From: Agrobacterium rosae
GTDB lineage: Bacteria; Pseudomonadota; Alphaproteobacteria; Rhizobiales; Rhizobiaceae
Reading direction: 5' to 3'
Length of the DNA: 64,000 nt
Assembly: GCF_002915175.1 (NCBI RefSeq)
Contig: NZ_NXEJ01000008.1
Location: 824,962-888,961, forward strand
Shown: piece after piece, positions 55,889 to 64,000 of the stretch
Layout of the letters: every line of letters starts with the position of its first letter
Numbering within the stretch: the stretch's first letter is position 1
Program-made: the position numbers and the translations under genes
Notes under the pieces: generated by a model
Databases searched by the model: none
What the model saw: only the letters and a program-made list of their open reading frames with translations
What the model was told of the DNA's origin: nothing

Positions 55889-56833
55889 ATGAGGCCAGGA
55901 CAGCAAAACAAGCGCGGCCGGGGGCGTGGCAGCAACAACAATAACAATGGCGGCGGCGGTGGTGGCAGCGGAAACAACAACAATAACTTCAACCGCAAGG
56001 GCGGCAATCCGCTCACCAGAAGTTACGATAGTTCCGGCCCGGATGTTAAAGTACGCGGCACAGCTCAGCATATAGCCGAAAAATATTTGACGCTTGCCCG
56101 CGATTCTCAAAGCTCCGGCGACCGCGTTATGGCTGAAAACTACCTGCAGCACGCAGAACATTATAACCGTATCATCTTGTCCGCTCAGGCGCAGATGCAG
56201 GAACGCTTCCAGCGCGATGAACGCGGCGAGTTCCAGCAGGACCGTGACGGCGACGATATCGACGGCGATGACAATGATGACGGCTTGGGCTGTGCACCTT
56301 CCATGCAGGATCACCAGGACCAGCGCTCGCAGCGCAACGAGCAGCCTCAACGCAATGACCAGTCTCAGCGCAACGAACAGCCAGAGCGCCAGGAACGGTC
56401 GGACCGCACTGAGCGTCAGGACCGCCCTGAGCGTGCCGAGCGCCAGGATCGTCCAGAGCGTCAGGAACGAAACGAGCGCCGCGACCGTCGCGAACGACCG
56501 GCCCGTCAGGAACGTCAGCCGCGCGAAGGTGAAGAAGAGAACGTTGCCGTTGTTGCACCGCCCTCAACACCAGCACCTGTTCCAGTCAGCGTACCCGTCT
56601 ATGACGCCAGCTCTGCACCGCAGCCTGTCATCGAAGGCACGCCCAAGGAAGTTGCCGTAGAAGAAGAAGCCCAGGTCGGCTCTGCTCCAACGGAACGCAC
56701 CCCGCGCCGCCCCCGCAGCACCAGCCCCCGCCCCCGCCGCCCCCGTCGGGCTGCCGGCAGCGAAGATGGCGAAGCAGCCCCGGAAGGCACAGAAGGCGGC
56801 GACGCCTCGACGCTGGAAAACGCCGCAGAGTAA
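55889..56833 (+). CDS. DUF4167 family protein, RNA-binding-like
   Basis: A 314-residue protein of an alphaproteobacterial family. It starts RPGQQNKRGRGRGSNNNNN, followed by poly-Gly/Asn and FNRKGGNPLTRSYDSSGPDVKVRGTAQHIAEKYLTLARDSQSSGDRVMAENYLQHAEHYNRII, the conserved helical core at about residues 35-105. The rest is low complexity: Gln/Arg/Glu-rich repeats (DRPERAERQDRPERQERNERRDRRERP), then Pro/Ala and an acidic end. Charged repeats suggest nucleic-acid binding and condensate formation. TTG 55886 precedes ATG 55889; I take the ATG. Confidence 0.9.
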   Translation: MRPGQQNKRGRGRGSNNNNNGGGGGGSGNNNNNFNRKGGNPLTRSYDSSGPDVKVRGTAQHIAEKYLTLARDSQSSGDRVMAENYLQHAEHYNRIILSAQAQMQERFQRDERGEFQQDRDGDDIDGDDNDDGLGCAPSMQDHQDQRSQRNEQPQRNDQSQRNEQPERQERSDRTERQDRPERAERQDRPERQERNERRDRRERPARQERQPREGEEENVAVVAPPSTPAPVPVSVPVYDASSAPQPVIEGTPKEVAVEEEAQVGSAPTERTPRRPRSTSPRPRRPRRAAGSEDGEAAPEGTEGGDASTLENAAE

Positions 56834-56862
56834 TCCGCAAGCGTTTGTCAGTTTGCCAGTTC

Positions 56863-56887
56863 AAAACCCCGGTTCGCCGGGGTTTTT
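56863..56887 (+). terminator. Rho-independent terminator with UUCG loop
   Basis: A 10-bp stem AAAACCCCGG / CCGGGGTTTT capped by TTCG, followed by a T-run, 30 bases after the DUF4167 stop. Confidence 0.92.
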
Positions 56888-57097
56888 CGTTTTTGTGGGT
56901 GGATGTTTCGAGGGTGATGGGTGTGACCCTTCCTTCGGCTGGTTGAGCATGACGTTTGACGGAATGGGGTGACTTGACCGACCACCAAAAGAGCGCAAAG
57001 CAGCCGTGATGGCGACAGCATTCACCTTGAAGTTGGAGGCGTAACTTGATATCTGCGGATGAGGCACCTAGCCAGCTAGCATGAGGAATATGCCGTT

Positions 57098-57283
57098 TAC
57101 CCCCCTCTGTCCTGCCGGACATCTCCCCCTCAAGGGGGGGAGATCGGAAAGACGCACGCTCCCCACTCTATCCGCAGCAGTAGTGATGGCCGGTCTATCC
57201 GCAGCTGTCGAGATGGCCGGGCGCGATCCACGAGTCGATCTCCCCACCTGAGGGGGAGATGCCCGGCAGGGCAGAGGGGGGTA
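57098..57283. repeat. Intergenic mosaic element, copy 1
   Basis: Bounded by inverted arms: TACCCCCCTCTG...CTGCCGGACATCTCCCCC on the left and GGGGGAGATGCCCGGCAGGGCAGAGGGGGGTA on the right. Each arm contains its own hairpin (ATCTCCCCC/GGGGGGAGAT at 57121-57144; the right one at 57238-57260). The centre holds a tandem 27-base repeat, 57167-57193 and 57194-57220, identical at 24 positions. Its arms match those of the element at 58487-58691, as in the RIME-type elements of Rhizobiaceae. Confidence 0.8.
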
Positions 57284-58314
57284 AGCCCCACCCTCCAACC
57301 TCTCTAGCAAAAATACTCCCCAACCAAATCAACACCTTACCCAAAAACCCGCGAAACCCTCAAAAAAACCTCCCACACTTTTCTCCACGGCGCACGAATC
57401 ACCCGCACAATCTCCCCGTTCCGCTCTCGGATACACCGCAAGGCGTTGCGGCGAGGCGGGGCCGGCGCTTGTGGTGAAGGGATACGCAAATCTTCACCAT
57501 CGGGATCTGGTAGCGATTTCCCCGGTGGTACGGGAAAAGGGGCAGCGCCGGTTTCGGACCGGCTGGCGCAACCTTTCTACCGTCCGCATCGGCCGGCTGT
57601 GCCTTGGCCCGCAAACCTTTGAAGTTTCGGTGCCGGGTCACGGCGGTCCGGTGCGTCCGCTACCGGGTGTACCGACAGCTCATCGGCTTCTGGTCGAACG
57701 CGACCGTGAGGGGCTTGAAGCGAAAGTCAGGCGGTACACAGGAACACGCTGCATCTGCCCCGCACCAGAGATGGTGCGAACGGATCGCTGGGAGAAGCAT
57801 CGGCCGGGGCTGGCGGATGCGGACGTTGCGAAAAACGGATCGACCCTGTCCCGCGCCTCGATCAATCGGCGCGGATCAGGACGAAGGCAGATGTGGTCGA
57901 ACTGGCAGGCGGATGTTTCAGCAATGAAGCCCCGCCGCCCGGAAGGTGAAGGGTCGGACCTTGAACATGTCCGACCGGTTCTCCGGCAAGGTTTCGCCTT
58001 TGCCATCCGGGACACGCCAGCCATGGCAAGAAGATCGCTGGCGGACACAAACCGCCGAACGGGGCGCTGTGAGGTGCCATATCTAAACGACCCAACGGGG
58101 CAGCTTGCAGCGCCCCGTCCGATATACCATGGCCGAGAATGGCGATGGGACCTGAGAATGAAGCAAACCACGGGCAGATGCTGCCGCGTGAACGGCGAAG
58201 CTTGCGTAAGCGGTGGCCGGGATTTTTGACAGGATTGGATTGGATGATGGCAGGTGTGGCTGAAGGCAATTTTTTTGCCTCAGGCAACGCTAGAGGCGAC
58301 CGCAACGGCAGCAA
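57284..58314. other. Gene-poor stretch, no recognised gene
   Basis: About 1 kb between two repeat elements. The 252-codon open frame at 57471-58229 on the plus strand is rich in arginine, starts with GTG without a clear Shine-Dalgarno and has competing frames of 163 and 150 codons opposite. I see no domain, signal peptide or ribosomal-RNA-like element. It may be decayed or simply high-GC non-coding DNA. Confidence 0.55.
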
Positions 58315-58439
58315 CCCTCATCCTGAGGCGCGAAGGCGAAGCCGCAGCCTCGAAGGACGGGGGTTGCGGATTTGGGGCAGCGTGCGCTGCTGGATGCTTC
58401 GAGGCTTTGGCTTTCGGCCAAAGCACCTCAGCATGAGGG
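58315..58439. repeat. Palindromic repeat of the CCTCATCCTGAGG type
   Basis: The left arm CCCTCATCCTGAGG, GAAGGCGAAGCC and GCCTCGAAGGAC (58315-58358) is mirrored on the right by GCTTCGAGGC, GGCTTTCGGCCAAAGC and CCTCAGCATGAGGG (58396-58439). It is a long imperfect hairpin of a family common between genes of Rhizobiales, distinct from the mosaic elements on both sides. Confidence 0.75.
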
Positions 58440-58486
58440 CGGAGGGTATGGTTGCCCGCACCCATTGAGAGGGCGGAATATGCCGC

Positions 58487-58691
58487 TACCCCCTCTCTGC
58501 CCTGCCGGGCATCTCCCCCAGGTGGGGAGATCGGCAAGAGGCACGCTTACTGCCCAACAACACCCTTCAGAGCAGGATAGGTCGGTAAGACATGCCGTTG
58601 CCCCGCAATCAATGTTCAAGATGTCCGGTGAGCGCCCCCCAGCGAATTTCCCCACCTGTGGGGGAGATGCCCGGCAGGGCAGAGGGGGGTA
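58487..58691. repeat. Intergenic mosaic element, copy 2
   Basis: Left arm TACCCCCTCTCTGCCCTGCCGGGCATCTCCCCC, right arm GGGGGAGATGCCCGGCAGGGCAGAGGGGGGTA, each with an inner hairpin (CCCCAGGTGGGG type). Between the arms lie about 110 bases unlike copy 1. The right arm with the following AAGCC is identical to copy 1 over some 36 bases. Total length about 205 bases. Confidence 0.8.
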
Positions 58692-58781
58692 AGCCACACC
58701 CACAAACGCTAACAACATATCGCGCGTGCACAAAGCCAAACCCTCCCCTCCAAAAAATCTACTCCCGCCCATTTCCACCCT

Positions 58782-58810
58782 CTTTAAACCAGCCAAATTC
58801 CGTACCATAT
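58782..58810 (+). promoter_or_regulatory. Candidate heat-shock (RpoH) promoter of clpB
   Basis: CTTTAAA (58782-58788) and CCATAT (58805-58810) separated by 16 bases resemble the alphaproteobacterial sigma-32 pattern (CTTGAAA, then CCCATNT). It lies about 160 bases before clpB. Only partial matches, so tentative. Confidence 0.35.
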
Positions 58811-58972
58811 CAACCCCAACGGAGCAGAATGCGCGGCGGCCAGCCAAGCCTCTGTTCCAGGCGATAACGGCACATGCCTGATATCGTAGCGGGGCTTGCC
58901 GCTTCAGGGAGCCTCAACCCTAACAAGCCGTACTGTGCCGATGACGGGCAGGGCGGTAAAAGGAGTTATGAG

Positions 58973-61591
58973 ATGAACATTGAGAAATATTCCGAACGGG
59001 TCCGTGGTTTCCTGCAATCGGCCCAAACCTATGCCCTTGCCGAAAACCATCAGCAATTCGCGGCCGAACATGTGCTGAAAGTGCTGCTGGATGATGACCA
59101 GGGCATGGCCGCATCGCTCATCGAGCGGGCTGGCGGCAACGCCAAAGAAGCCCGCATTGCCAACGATGCAGCGCTTGGCAAACTGCCGAAAGTCTCCGGC
59201 GGCAATGGCGGTCTTTCGCTGACTGCACCGCTGGCCAAGGTGTTTTCAACCGCCGAAGACGTGGCGAAAAAGGCAGGTGACAGCTTCGTTACCGTCGAGC
59301 GCTTGCTGCAGGCACTCGCCATCGAAACATCGGCCAGCACATCCGCGTCCTTGAAGAAGGCTGGCGTCACCGCCCAGGCCCTCAATCAGGTTATCAACGA
59401 TATCCGCAAGGGCCGCACCGCCGATGGTGCCAACGCCGAACAGGGTTTCGATGCGCTTAAGAAGTTCGCCCGTGATCTGACCGCAGATGCCCGTGACGGC
59501 AAGCTCGACCCAGTTATCGGTCGTGACGACGAAATCCGCCGCACCATGCAGGTTCTGTCGCGCCGCACCAAGAACAACCCCGTTCTGATCGGTGAACCCG
59601 GCGTCGGTAAAACGGCGATTGCCGAAGGTCTGGCGCTGCGCATCATCAATGGTGACGTGCCGGAAAGCCTCAAAGACAAAAAGCTGATGGCGCTGGATAT
59701 GGGTGCGCTGATTGCCGGTGCGAAATATCGCGGTGAGTTTGAGGAGCGCCTGAAGGCCGTGCTGAACGAGGTTCAGGCCGAAGCTGGCGGCATCATTCTG
59801 TTCATCGATGAAATGCACACGCTGGTTGGAGCGGGCAAGGCAGATGGCGCGATGGATGCGTCCAATCTGCTGAAACCGGCTCTGGCCCGTGGCGAATTGC
59901 ACTGCGTTGGCGCAACCACGCTCGATGAATATCGCAAGCATGTGGAAAGGGACCCGGCGCTTGCCCGTCGTTTCCAGCCGGTGCTGGTGGATGAGCCGAC
60001 CGTGGAAGACACGATCTCCATCCTGCGCGGTCTGAAGGAAAAATACGAACAGCATCATAAGGTCCGCATCTCGGACTCGGCTCTGGTTGCGGCTGCAACG
60101 CTGTCCAACCGCTATATCACCGACCGCTTTTTGCCGGACAAGGCCATCGACCTGATGGACGAAGCCGCATCGCGGCTGCGCATGCAGGTGGATTCGAAGC
60201 CGGAAGAGCTGGACGAGCTTGACCGCCGCATCATGCAGCTGAAAATCGAGCGTGAAGCCTTGAAGCAGGAGACGGATGCCTCTTCCGCAGACCGGTTGAA
60301 GCGTCTCGAGGACGAGTTGACCGACACCGAAGAAAAAGCCGATGCCCTGACCGCCCGCTGGCAGGCGGAAAAGCAGAAGCTTGGCCATGCCGCCGATCTG
60401 AAGAAGCAGCTGGAAGATGCGCGTAACGAGCTGGCAATCGCCCAGCGCGGCGGGCAGTTCCAGCGGGCTGGCGAGTTGACCTATGGCATCATTCCCGGTC
60501 TCGAAAAGGAACTGGCTGCCGCCGAAGAGCGCGACAGCAGTGGCGCCGGTTCGATGGTTCAGGAAGTGGTGACGGCGGACAATATCGCGCAGGTCATTTC
60601 CCGCTGGACCGGCATTCCTGTCGATCGCATGCTGGAAGGCCAGCGTGAAAAGCTGCTGCGCATGGAAGACGAGCTTGCCAAGTCCGTCGTTGGCCAGGGC
60701 GAAGCCGTTCAGGCCGTGTCGAAAGCAGTTCGCCGTGCACGCGCCGGCTTGCAGGATCCCAACCGCCCGATCGGTTCCTTCATCTTCCTCGGACCAACCG
60801 GGGTGGGCAAGACCGAGCTGACCAAGGCGCTGGCTCGTTTTCTGTTCGATGACGACACCGCGATGGTTCGCCTCGACATGTCGGAATATATGGAGAAACA
60901 CTCCGTAGCCCGGCTGATCGGTGCGCCTCCAGGCTATGTCGGCTACGAGGAAGGCGGCGCGTTGACGGAGGCGGTTCGTCGTCGGCCCTATCAGGTCGTG
61001 CTGTTCGATGAGATCGAAAAGGCGCATCCGGATGTCTTCAACGTCCTGTTGCAGGTGCTGGATGATGGCCGTCTGACAGACGGGCAGGGCCGCACGGTCG
61101 ACTTCAAGAACACCATCATCATCATGACCTCGAACCTCGGTTCGGAGTTCCTGACGCAGATGGGCGATAATGATCAGGTCGATTCAGTACGTGAACTGGT
61201 AATGGAACGTGTCCGGTCGCATTTCCGGCCGGAGTTCCTCAACCGTATCGATGATATCATCCTATTCCATCGCCTGCATCGCAATGAGATGGGTGCCATC
61301 GTCGATATCCAGCTTCAGCGTCTCGTGTCGCTTCTCAACGACCGCAAGATCATGCTGGAACTGGACGAGGATGCGCGCATCTGGCTGGCCGACAAGGGTT
61401 ACGATCCTGCCTATGGCGCCCGCCCACTCAAGCGCGTCATCCAGAAATCCGTTCAGGACCGTCTCGCCGAGATGATCCTGGGTGGCGAAATCCCGGATGG
61501 TTCCCGCGTCAAGGTCACGTCTGGTACGGACCGGCTGCTGTTCAAGATCAAGCCGCTGCGTCCAGACGTCGAAACTGCGGACGCTGCGTGA
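58973..61591 (+). CDS. clpB: ATP-dependent chaperone ClpB
   Basis: An 872-residue AAA+ disaggregase that, with DnaK, rescues aggregated proteins. Layout: N-terminal double Clp repeat (1-150), NBD1 with Walker A GEPGVGKT and the [11 protein letters not shown] loop, the ClpB-specific coiled-coil middle domain (about 405-530, [20 protein letters not shown]...), then NBD2 with [21 protein letters not shown] pore loop and the C-terminal domain. ATG 58973 with AGGAG upstream is chosen by homology; a start at 58874 is possible but adds unrelated residues. Terminator follows. Confidence 0.95.
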   Translation: MNIEKYSERVRGFLQSAQTYALAENHQQFAAEHVLKVLLDDDQGMAASLIERAGGNAKEARIANDAALGKLPKVSGGNGGLSLTAPLAKVFSTAEDVAKKAGDSFVTVERLLQALAIETSASTSASLKKAGVTAQALNQVINDIRKGRTADGANAEQGFDALKKFARDLTADARDGKLDPVIGRDDEIRRTMQVLSRRTKNNPVLIGEPGVGKTAIAEGLALRIINGDVPESLKDKKLMALDMGALIAGAKYRGEFEERLKAVLNEVQAEAGGIILFIDEMHTLVGAGKADGAMDASNLLKPALARGELHCVGATTLDEYRKHVERDPALARRFQPVLVDEPTVEDTISILRGLKEKYEQHHKVRISDSALVAAATLSNRYITDRFLPDKAIDLMDEAASRLRMQVDSKPEELDELDRRIMQLKIEREALKQETDASSADRLKRLEDELTDTEEKADALTARWQAEKQKLGHAADLKKQLEDARNELAIAQRGGQFQRAGELTYGIIPGLEKELAAAEERDSSGAGSMVQEVVTADNIAQVISRWTGIPVDRMLEGQREKLLRMEDELAKSVVGQGEAVQAVSKAVRRARAGLQDPNRPIGSFIFLGPTGVGKTELTKALARFLFDDDTAMVRLDMSEYMEKHSVARLIGAPPGYVGYEEGGALTEAVRRRPYQVVLFDEIEKAHPDVFNVLLQVLDDGRLTDGQGRTVDFKNTIIIMTSNLGSEFLTQMGDNDQVDSVRELVMERVRSHFRPEFLNRIDDIILFHRLHRNEMGAIVDIQLQRLVSLLNDRKIMLELDEDARIWLADKGYDPAYGARPLKRVIQKSVQDRLAEMILGGEIPDGSRVKVTSGTDRLLFKIKPLRPDVETADAA

Positions 61592-61601
61592 TCAAAACGA
61601 A

Positions 61602-61630
61602 AAAGGGCTCCAGAAATGGAGCCCTTTCTA
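61602..61630. terminator. Bidirectional rho-independent terminator
   Basis: A 10-bp stem AAAGGGCTCC / GGAGCCCTTT with a 6-base loop lies between the converging clpB and M23 peptidase genes, flanked by A-run on one side and TTTCT on the other. Confidence 0.88.
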
Positions 61631-61649
61631 ATTTTAGAGACATGCGGTT

Positions 61650-63587
61650 TTACCGGCTGGCAACCTGTTCGGCTTTACCATCGATATTCAGTAGAGTATC
61701 GATACGTTTTCTCTCGTCCGAAAAGCGCGCCAATGCCTCGCCGGAAAGAGACTTGCCACCCGGCAGGCGCACTTTCATGGCATCGACCTTGGTGCCGTTG
61801 ACGATAAGCTCATAATGCAGATGCGCACCTGTCGATAGCCCGGTCGATCCGACATAGCCGATCACTTGGCCCTGGGTGACGCGGGCACCCTCTGTCACAC
61901 CTTTGGCAATCGCATTCTGGTGATTGTAGGAGGAAACATATCCGTTCGCATGGCGGATCAGCGTCTGGTTGCCATAGCCGGAAGCCCATCCAGCCTTTTC
62001 AACGACGCCGTTGCCCGTGGCAATAATCGGCGTTCCACGCGGCGCTGCCCAGTCCGTGCCAGTATGCATACGGCTGAACCGCAAGACCGGGTGGCGGCGC
62101 ATGCCGAAGCCGGATGTCATGCGACCGTTCGGCACAGGGTTGCGGATCAGGAACTGCCGGATGCTTTTGCCCTGGCCATCGAAGTAATCGACGCTGCCAT
62201 CATCCGGATTCTGAAAACGGTAAAAACGGGTCTCGGTGTCGCCGAACTTGGCATTCACATACAGCAACTCGGATTGATCCGTCGCCTTGCCATCAGGTCC
62301 TTCGACCGAGAAAAAAGCCTCCAGCGAATCCGACGGCTTCAGCTGTGCCTGAAAATCGACACTGCTGGCCAGCAACTTCACCAACTGCGCAACCATCGTC
62401 TGGTTCATGCCGTAGGTCAGCGCCGCCCGGTAAACGCCATCATACACACGCGGCAAATCGCGGTTGGCCGTCAGCGGCGCGTTGCTGCTGTCGAACGCCG
62501 TGGCGACAGCATCCAGTTGCGGCGGCTCGCTGGCCTTGATGAATCTTTTGGTGTCGTTGGTCGCAACAGTCACGACATGGCGGGCCTTGCGATAGAGGCT
62601 GGCCCGCACGACATCGCTTTTTTCATCGCTCTGCAGAATCCCGATCCGCAACACATCGCCAGCCTGCACTTCGGCCGACCCGTTCTCGGCACTCAAGGCG
62701 TCCGCCGTCTGCTTAGCCTGCTCCTTGGAATATCCAGCACCGAAAAGGGCGGCCTCCATGGTCTGAGCCTGCCGAACAGGTATCACGTCGTCCGCATATT
62801 CCTGAACTTTGACGTTTGAAGTCTGTGGCGTGGAAACGGACATGTTCTGCTCAACAACGCGGGCCGAAAGCCCCGCCGTCATATCCACATCTTCAGTTGC
62901 CTCGAAGCGGCGCGGATCGATATAATAGAGAGCGGATAGCTGCTCGTTGCCATCGGTCAACATCGAACCGTTGGAGCGGACCGCCTCTTCCACCTCATCA
63001 AAGCTCATCGCAGCAGCATAGGCAAACGGGCTGTTCTTTGTCGGGAAAGCGACAGTCTTCAAGCTGACCTCGGACTCGACTTCCGACCCATAGATCGTGC
63101 CGGTCTTGCTGGCGGCAGGAGAGGCATCCTCATTCGTCGCAAAAATATTCAGCGGATCAAAAGGAGGATAGTCATCCTGATTGGTATAGTTGGCCGCAAG
63201 CGCTATCTTGACATGAGAAAAGGGCACTTTACGCACCACTTCCTTGTCCCCATCGTGAATGACGGTGGAGACATCCATAACAGAACGGTCAGAAGGTCTC
63301 GCTGCAATATTGGGTGCCAGAAGGCGAACGCCGCGGCGCACTGTCTCAGATGCATCGTGCTCCATGTCGGCGCGTGCGAATGCTTCAGCCGGAATAGCCA
63401 ACTGCTGACGACCATCGAGAGCTGCAAACAAGGCTACGCCCATAAGGATAGAAGACGTAATGCCTGTGAGAAATGTTCCGCTCAGCCAACGCAACGAGAT
63501 TTCCCGTCGGTCAGGCGCTCGTCGACCTTCCGCCAAAATAGGCGGCTCGGTCCCCAGCGAACGGATCATGTCTCTGTTCGTCGTCAT
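61650..63587 (-). CDS. M23-family murein endopeptidase, membrane anchored
   Basis: A 645-residue cell-wall hydrolase. A cytosolic N terminus is followed by one transmembrane segment (about residues 35-58, FLTGITSSILMGVALFAAL). The C-terminal ~130 residues form the LytM domain with zinc ligands H and D in RMHTGTDWAAPRG and HxH in STGAHLHYEL. The central ~350 residues have an N-terminal opacity/LysM-like region that resembles rhizobial growth-zone peptidases of the RgsM type. It likely cleaves peptide cross-links during growth at the pole, an inference from the family. Confidence 0.85.
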   Translation of the reverse strand: MTTNRDMIRSLGTEPPILAEGRRAPDRREISLRWLSGTFLTGITSSILMGVALFAALDGRQQLAIPAEAFARADMEHDASETVRRGVRLLAPNIAARPSDRSVMDVSTVIHDGDKEVVRKVPFSHVKIALAANYTNQDDYPPFDPLNIFATNEDASPAASKTGTIYGSEVESEVSLKTVAFPTKNSPFAYAAAMSFDEVEEAVRSNGSMLTDGNEQLSALYYIDPRRFEATEDVDMTAGLSARVVEQNMSVSTPQTSNVKVQEYADDVIPVRQAQTMEAALFGAGYSKEQAKQTADALSAENGSAEVQAGDVLRIGILQSDEKSDVVRASLYRKARHVVTVATNDTKRFIKASEPPQLDAVATAFDSSNAPLTANRDLPRVYDGVYRAALTYGMNQTMVAQLVKLLASSVDFQAQLKPSDSLEAFFSVEGPDGKATDQSELLYVNAKFGDTETRFYRFQNPDDGSVDYFDGQGKSIRQFLIRNPVPNGRMTSGFGMRRHPVLRFSRMHTGTDWAAPRGTPIIATGNGVVEKAGWASGYGNQTLIRHANGYVSSYNHQNAIAKGVTEGARVTQGQVIGYVGSTGLSTGAHLHYELIVNGTKVDAMKVRLPGGKSLSGEALARFSDERKRIDTLLNIDGKAEQVASR

Positions 63588-64000
63588 GCCTGTTGGGACC
63601 GATCGCTCATATAATCTCCAGAAACCATCACGCCGAAGGTGTGCAACTTTCAGACAAGCGAGTCAAACGCTGGCCGAGATTAACGAGCCATAGTCCCAAA
63701 CTTCTTGTCTTAAAGATTCGTTGAGATTTCGAGATACGTCCCGCTCGCGGCAAAAACGTGGCGCTTAGCCAGTTCGGTTGGAAGAAACCCGTTTTACTGG
63801 GAAATCGGTTGGCCCAATTACAGCTATAAGGAGTGTCCTAGCCTGGATTTAAGAGAGAAACCAAAATACTCCAACCAAATCAGGCACTTGCCATTTTTCT
63901 GATTTTTCTTCTTTTGGTGCTGTTGACTATGTCTGAGGTGTTCCTCTATAAGTCCGCTCACTGACGAGGGCGGCGGCGCTGCTAGCGACGATGTCCTTCG
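63588..64000. other. Intergenic region leading to the window end
   Basis: 413 bases without a supported gene. It should hold the promoter of the M23 peptidase (leftward) and the strong rightward promoter at 63923. No tRNA or sRNA was found in it. Confidence 0.6.
63923..63951 (+). promoter_or_regulatory. Strong sigma-70-type promoter, probably of an rRNA operon
   Basis: TTGACT, 17-base spacer, CTATAA matches the rhizobial -35/-10 consensus (CTTGAC-N17-CTATAT) closely. Downstream is a G/C-rich discriminator-like stretch and a leader without any open frame up to the window edge. In my memory an rRNA operon follows in related genomes at this point, but 16S itself is not in the window. Confidence 0.6.

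Noticed and set aside
57680..58171. 163-codon open frame on the minus strand, and the 150-codon frame at 57862-58314
   Set aside because: Mutually overlapping frames with unnatural composition (Ser/Arg/Pro) and no recognisable features.
57471..58229. 252-codon open frame on the plus strand in the repeat island
   Set aside because: Arginine-rich, GTG start without Shine-Dalgarno, competing frames opposite, no domain; more likely a chance frame in high-GC DNA.
57400..58230. Idea that this stretch is a structural RNA gene such as RNase P RNA or permuted tmRNA
   Set aside because: Neither the conserved RNase P core nor a tag-peptide reading frame was found on either strand.
57098..58691. Repeats as a possible CRISPR array
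   Set aside because: Copies are inverted mosaics of about 200 bases, far apart, with no regular short repeats and spacers and no cas genes.
59246..61027. 593-codon open frame on the minus strand
   Set aside because: Mirror of clpB, whose Walker motifs are unambiguous.

Overview
The window looks like a chromosomal segment of a Rhizobiaceae alphaproteobacterium (Agrobacterium/Rhizobium group). The evidence is the conserved block ubiG, lysC, ptsP, prfA, prmC, DUF4167 gene, clpB; a long 566-residue ribosomal protein S1; a thu-type trehalose operon laid out as in Sinorhizobium/Agrobacterium; an sRNA with three anti-Shine-Dalgarno loops of the rhizobial alpha-r14 type; and short intergenic mosaic repeats typical of this family. 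No phage, insertion sequence, integrase or CRISPR array was seen.

Layout. 1-6.1 kb: siderophore-iron uptake, with a binding protein and two FecCD permeases (the second cut by the window edge), a divergent TonB-dependent receptor and an AraC regulator; the intergenic region carries a TGA-N9-TCA iron box and an 18-bp tandem direct repeat. 6.2-10.3 kb: orphan GntR regulator, small exported protein, LtrA-family membrane protein, SsuD-like flavin monooxygenase and tRNA-Ala(GGC). 10.4-17.6 kb: FYDLN protein, cmk, rpsA, a large unknown Ala/Pro-rich protein, RNase D, a nucleoside deoxyribosyltransferase-like protein and an SDR. 17.7 kb: the sRNA. 17.8-26.7 kb: a Gfo/Idh oxidoreductase, then the thuEFGKAB operon with divergent thuR and two LacI-type operators. 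26.9-37.3 kb: two small proteins, then a sugar or sugar-acid locus (SMP-30 lactonase, FadR-type regulator, family-5 ABC transporter with fused ATPases, enolase-superfamily dehydratase, aldose 1-epimerase). 37.6-42.0 kb: a signalling operon of a free-standing LOV photoreceptor, a CheB-CheR-PAS-HWE histidine kinase and a single-domain response regulator, separated by a 28-bp near-perfect inverted repeat from a lone Flp pilin gene. 42.4-64 kb: housekeeping genes (methyltransferase, ComF, grxC, nitrilase, DUF1178, ubiG, SH3 protein, DEAD-box helicase, lysC, ptsP, prfA, prmC, DUF4167, clpB, M23 peptidase), interrupted by a 2.1-kb gene-poor island of mosaic repeats. The window ends in a strong promoter that probably drives an rRNA operon beyond the edge.

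The observations most worth following are the LOV / CheBR-HWE / receiver operon with its palindromic divergent promoter, the triple anti-SD sRNA, the tandem AraC-like site in front of the siderophore receptor, and the structured leaders of rpsA and lysC.
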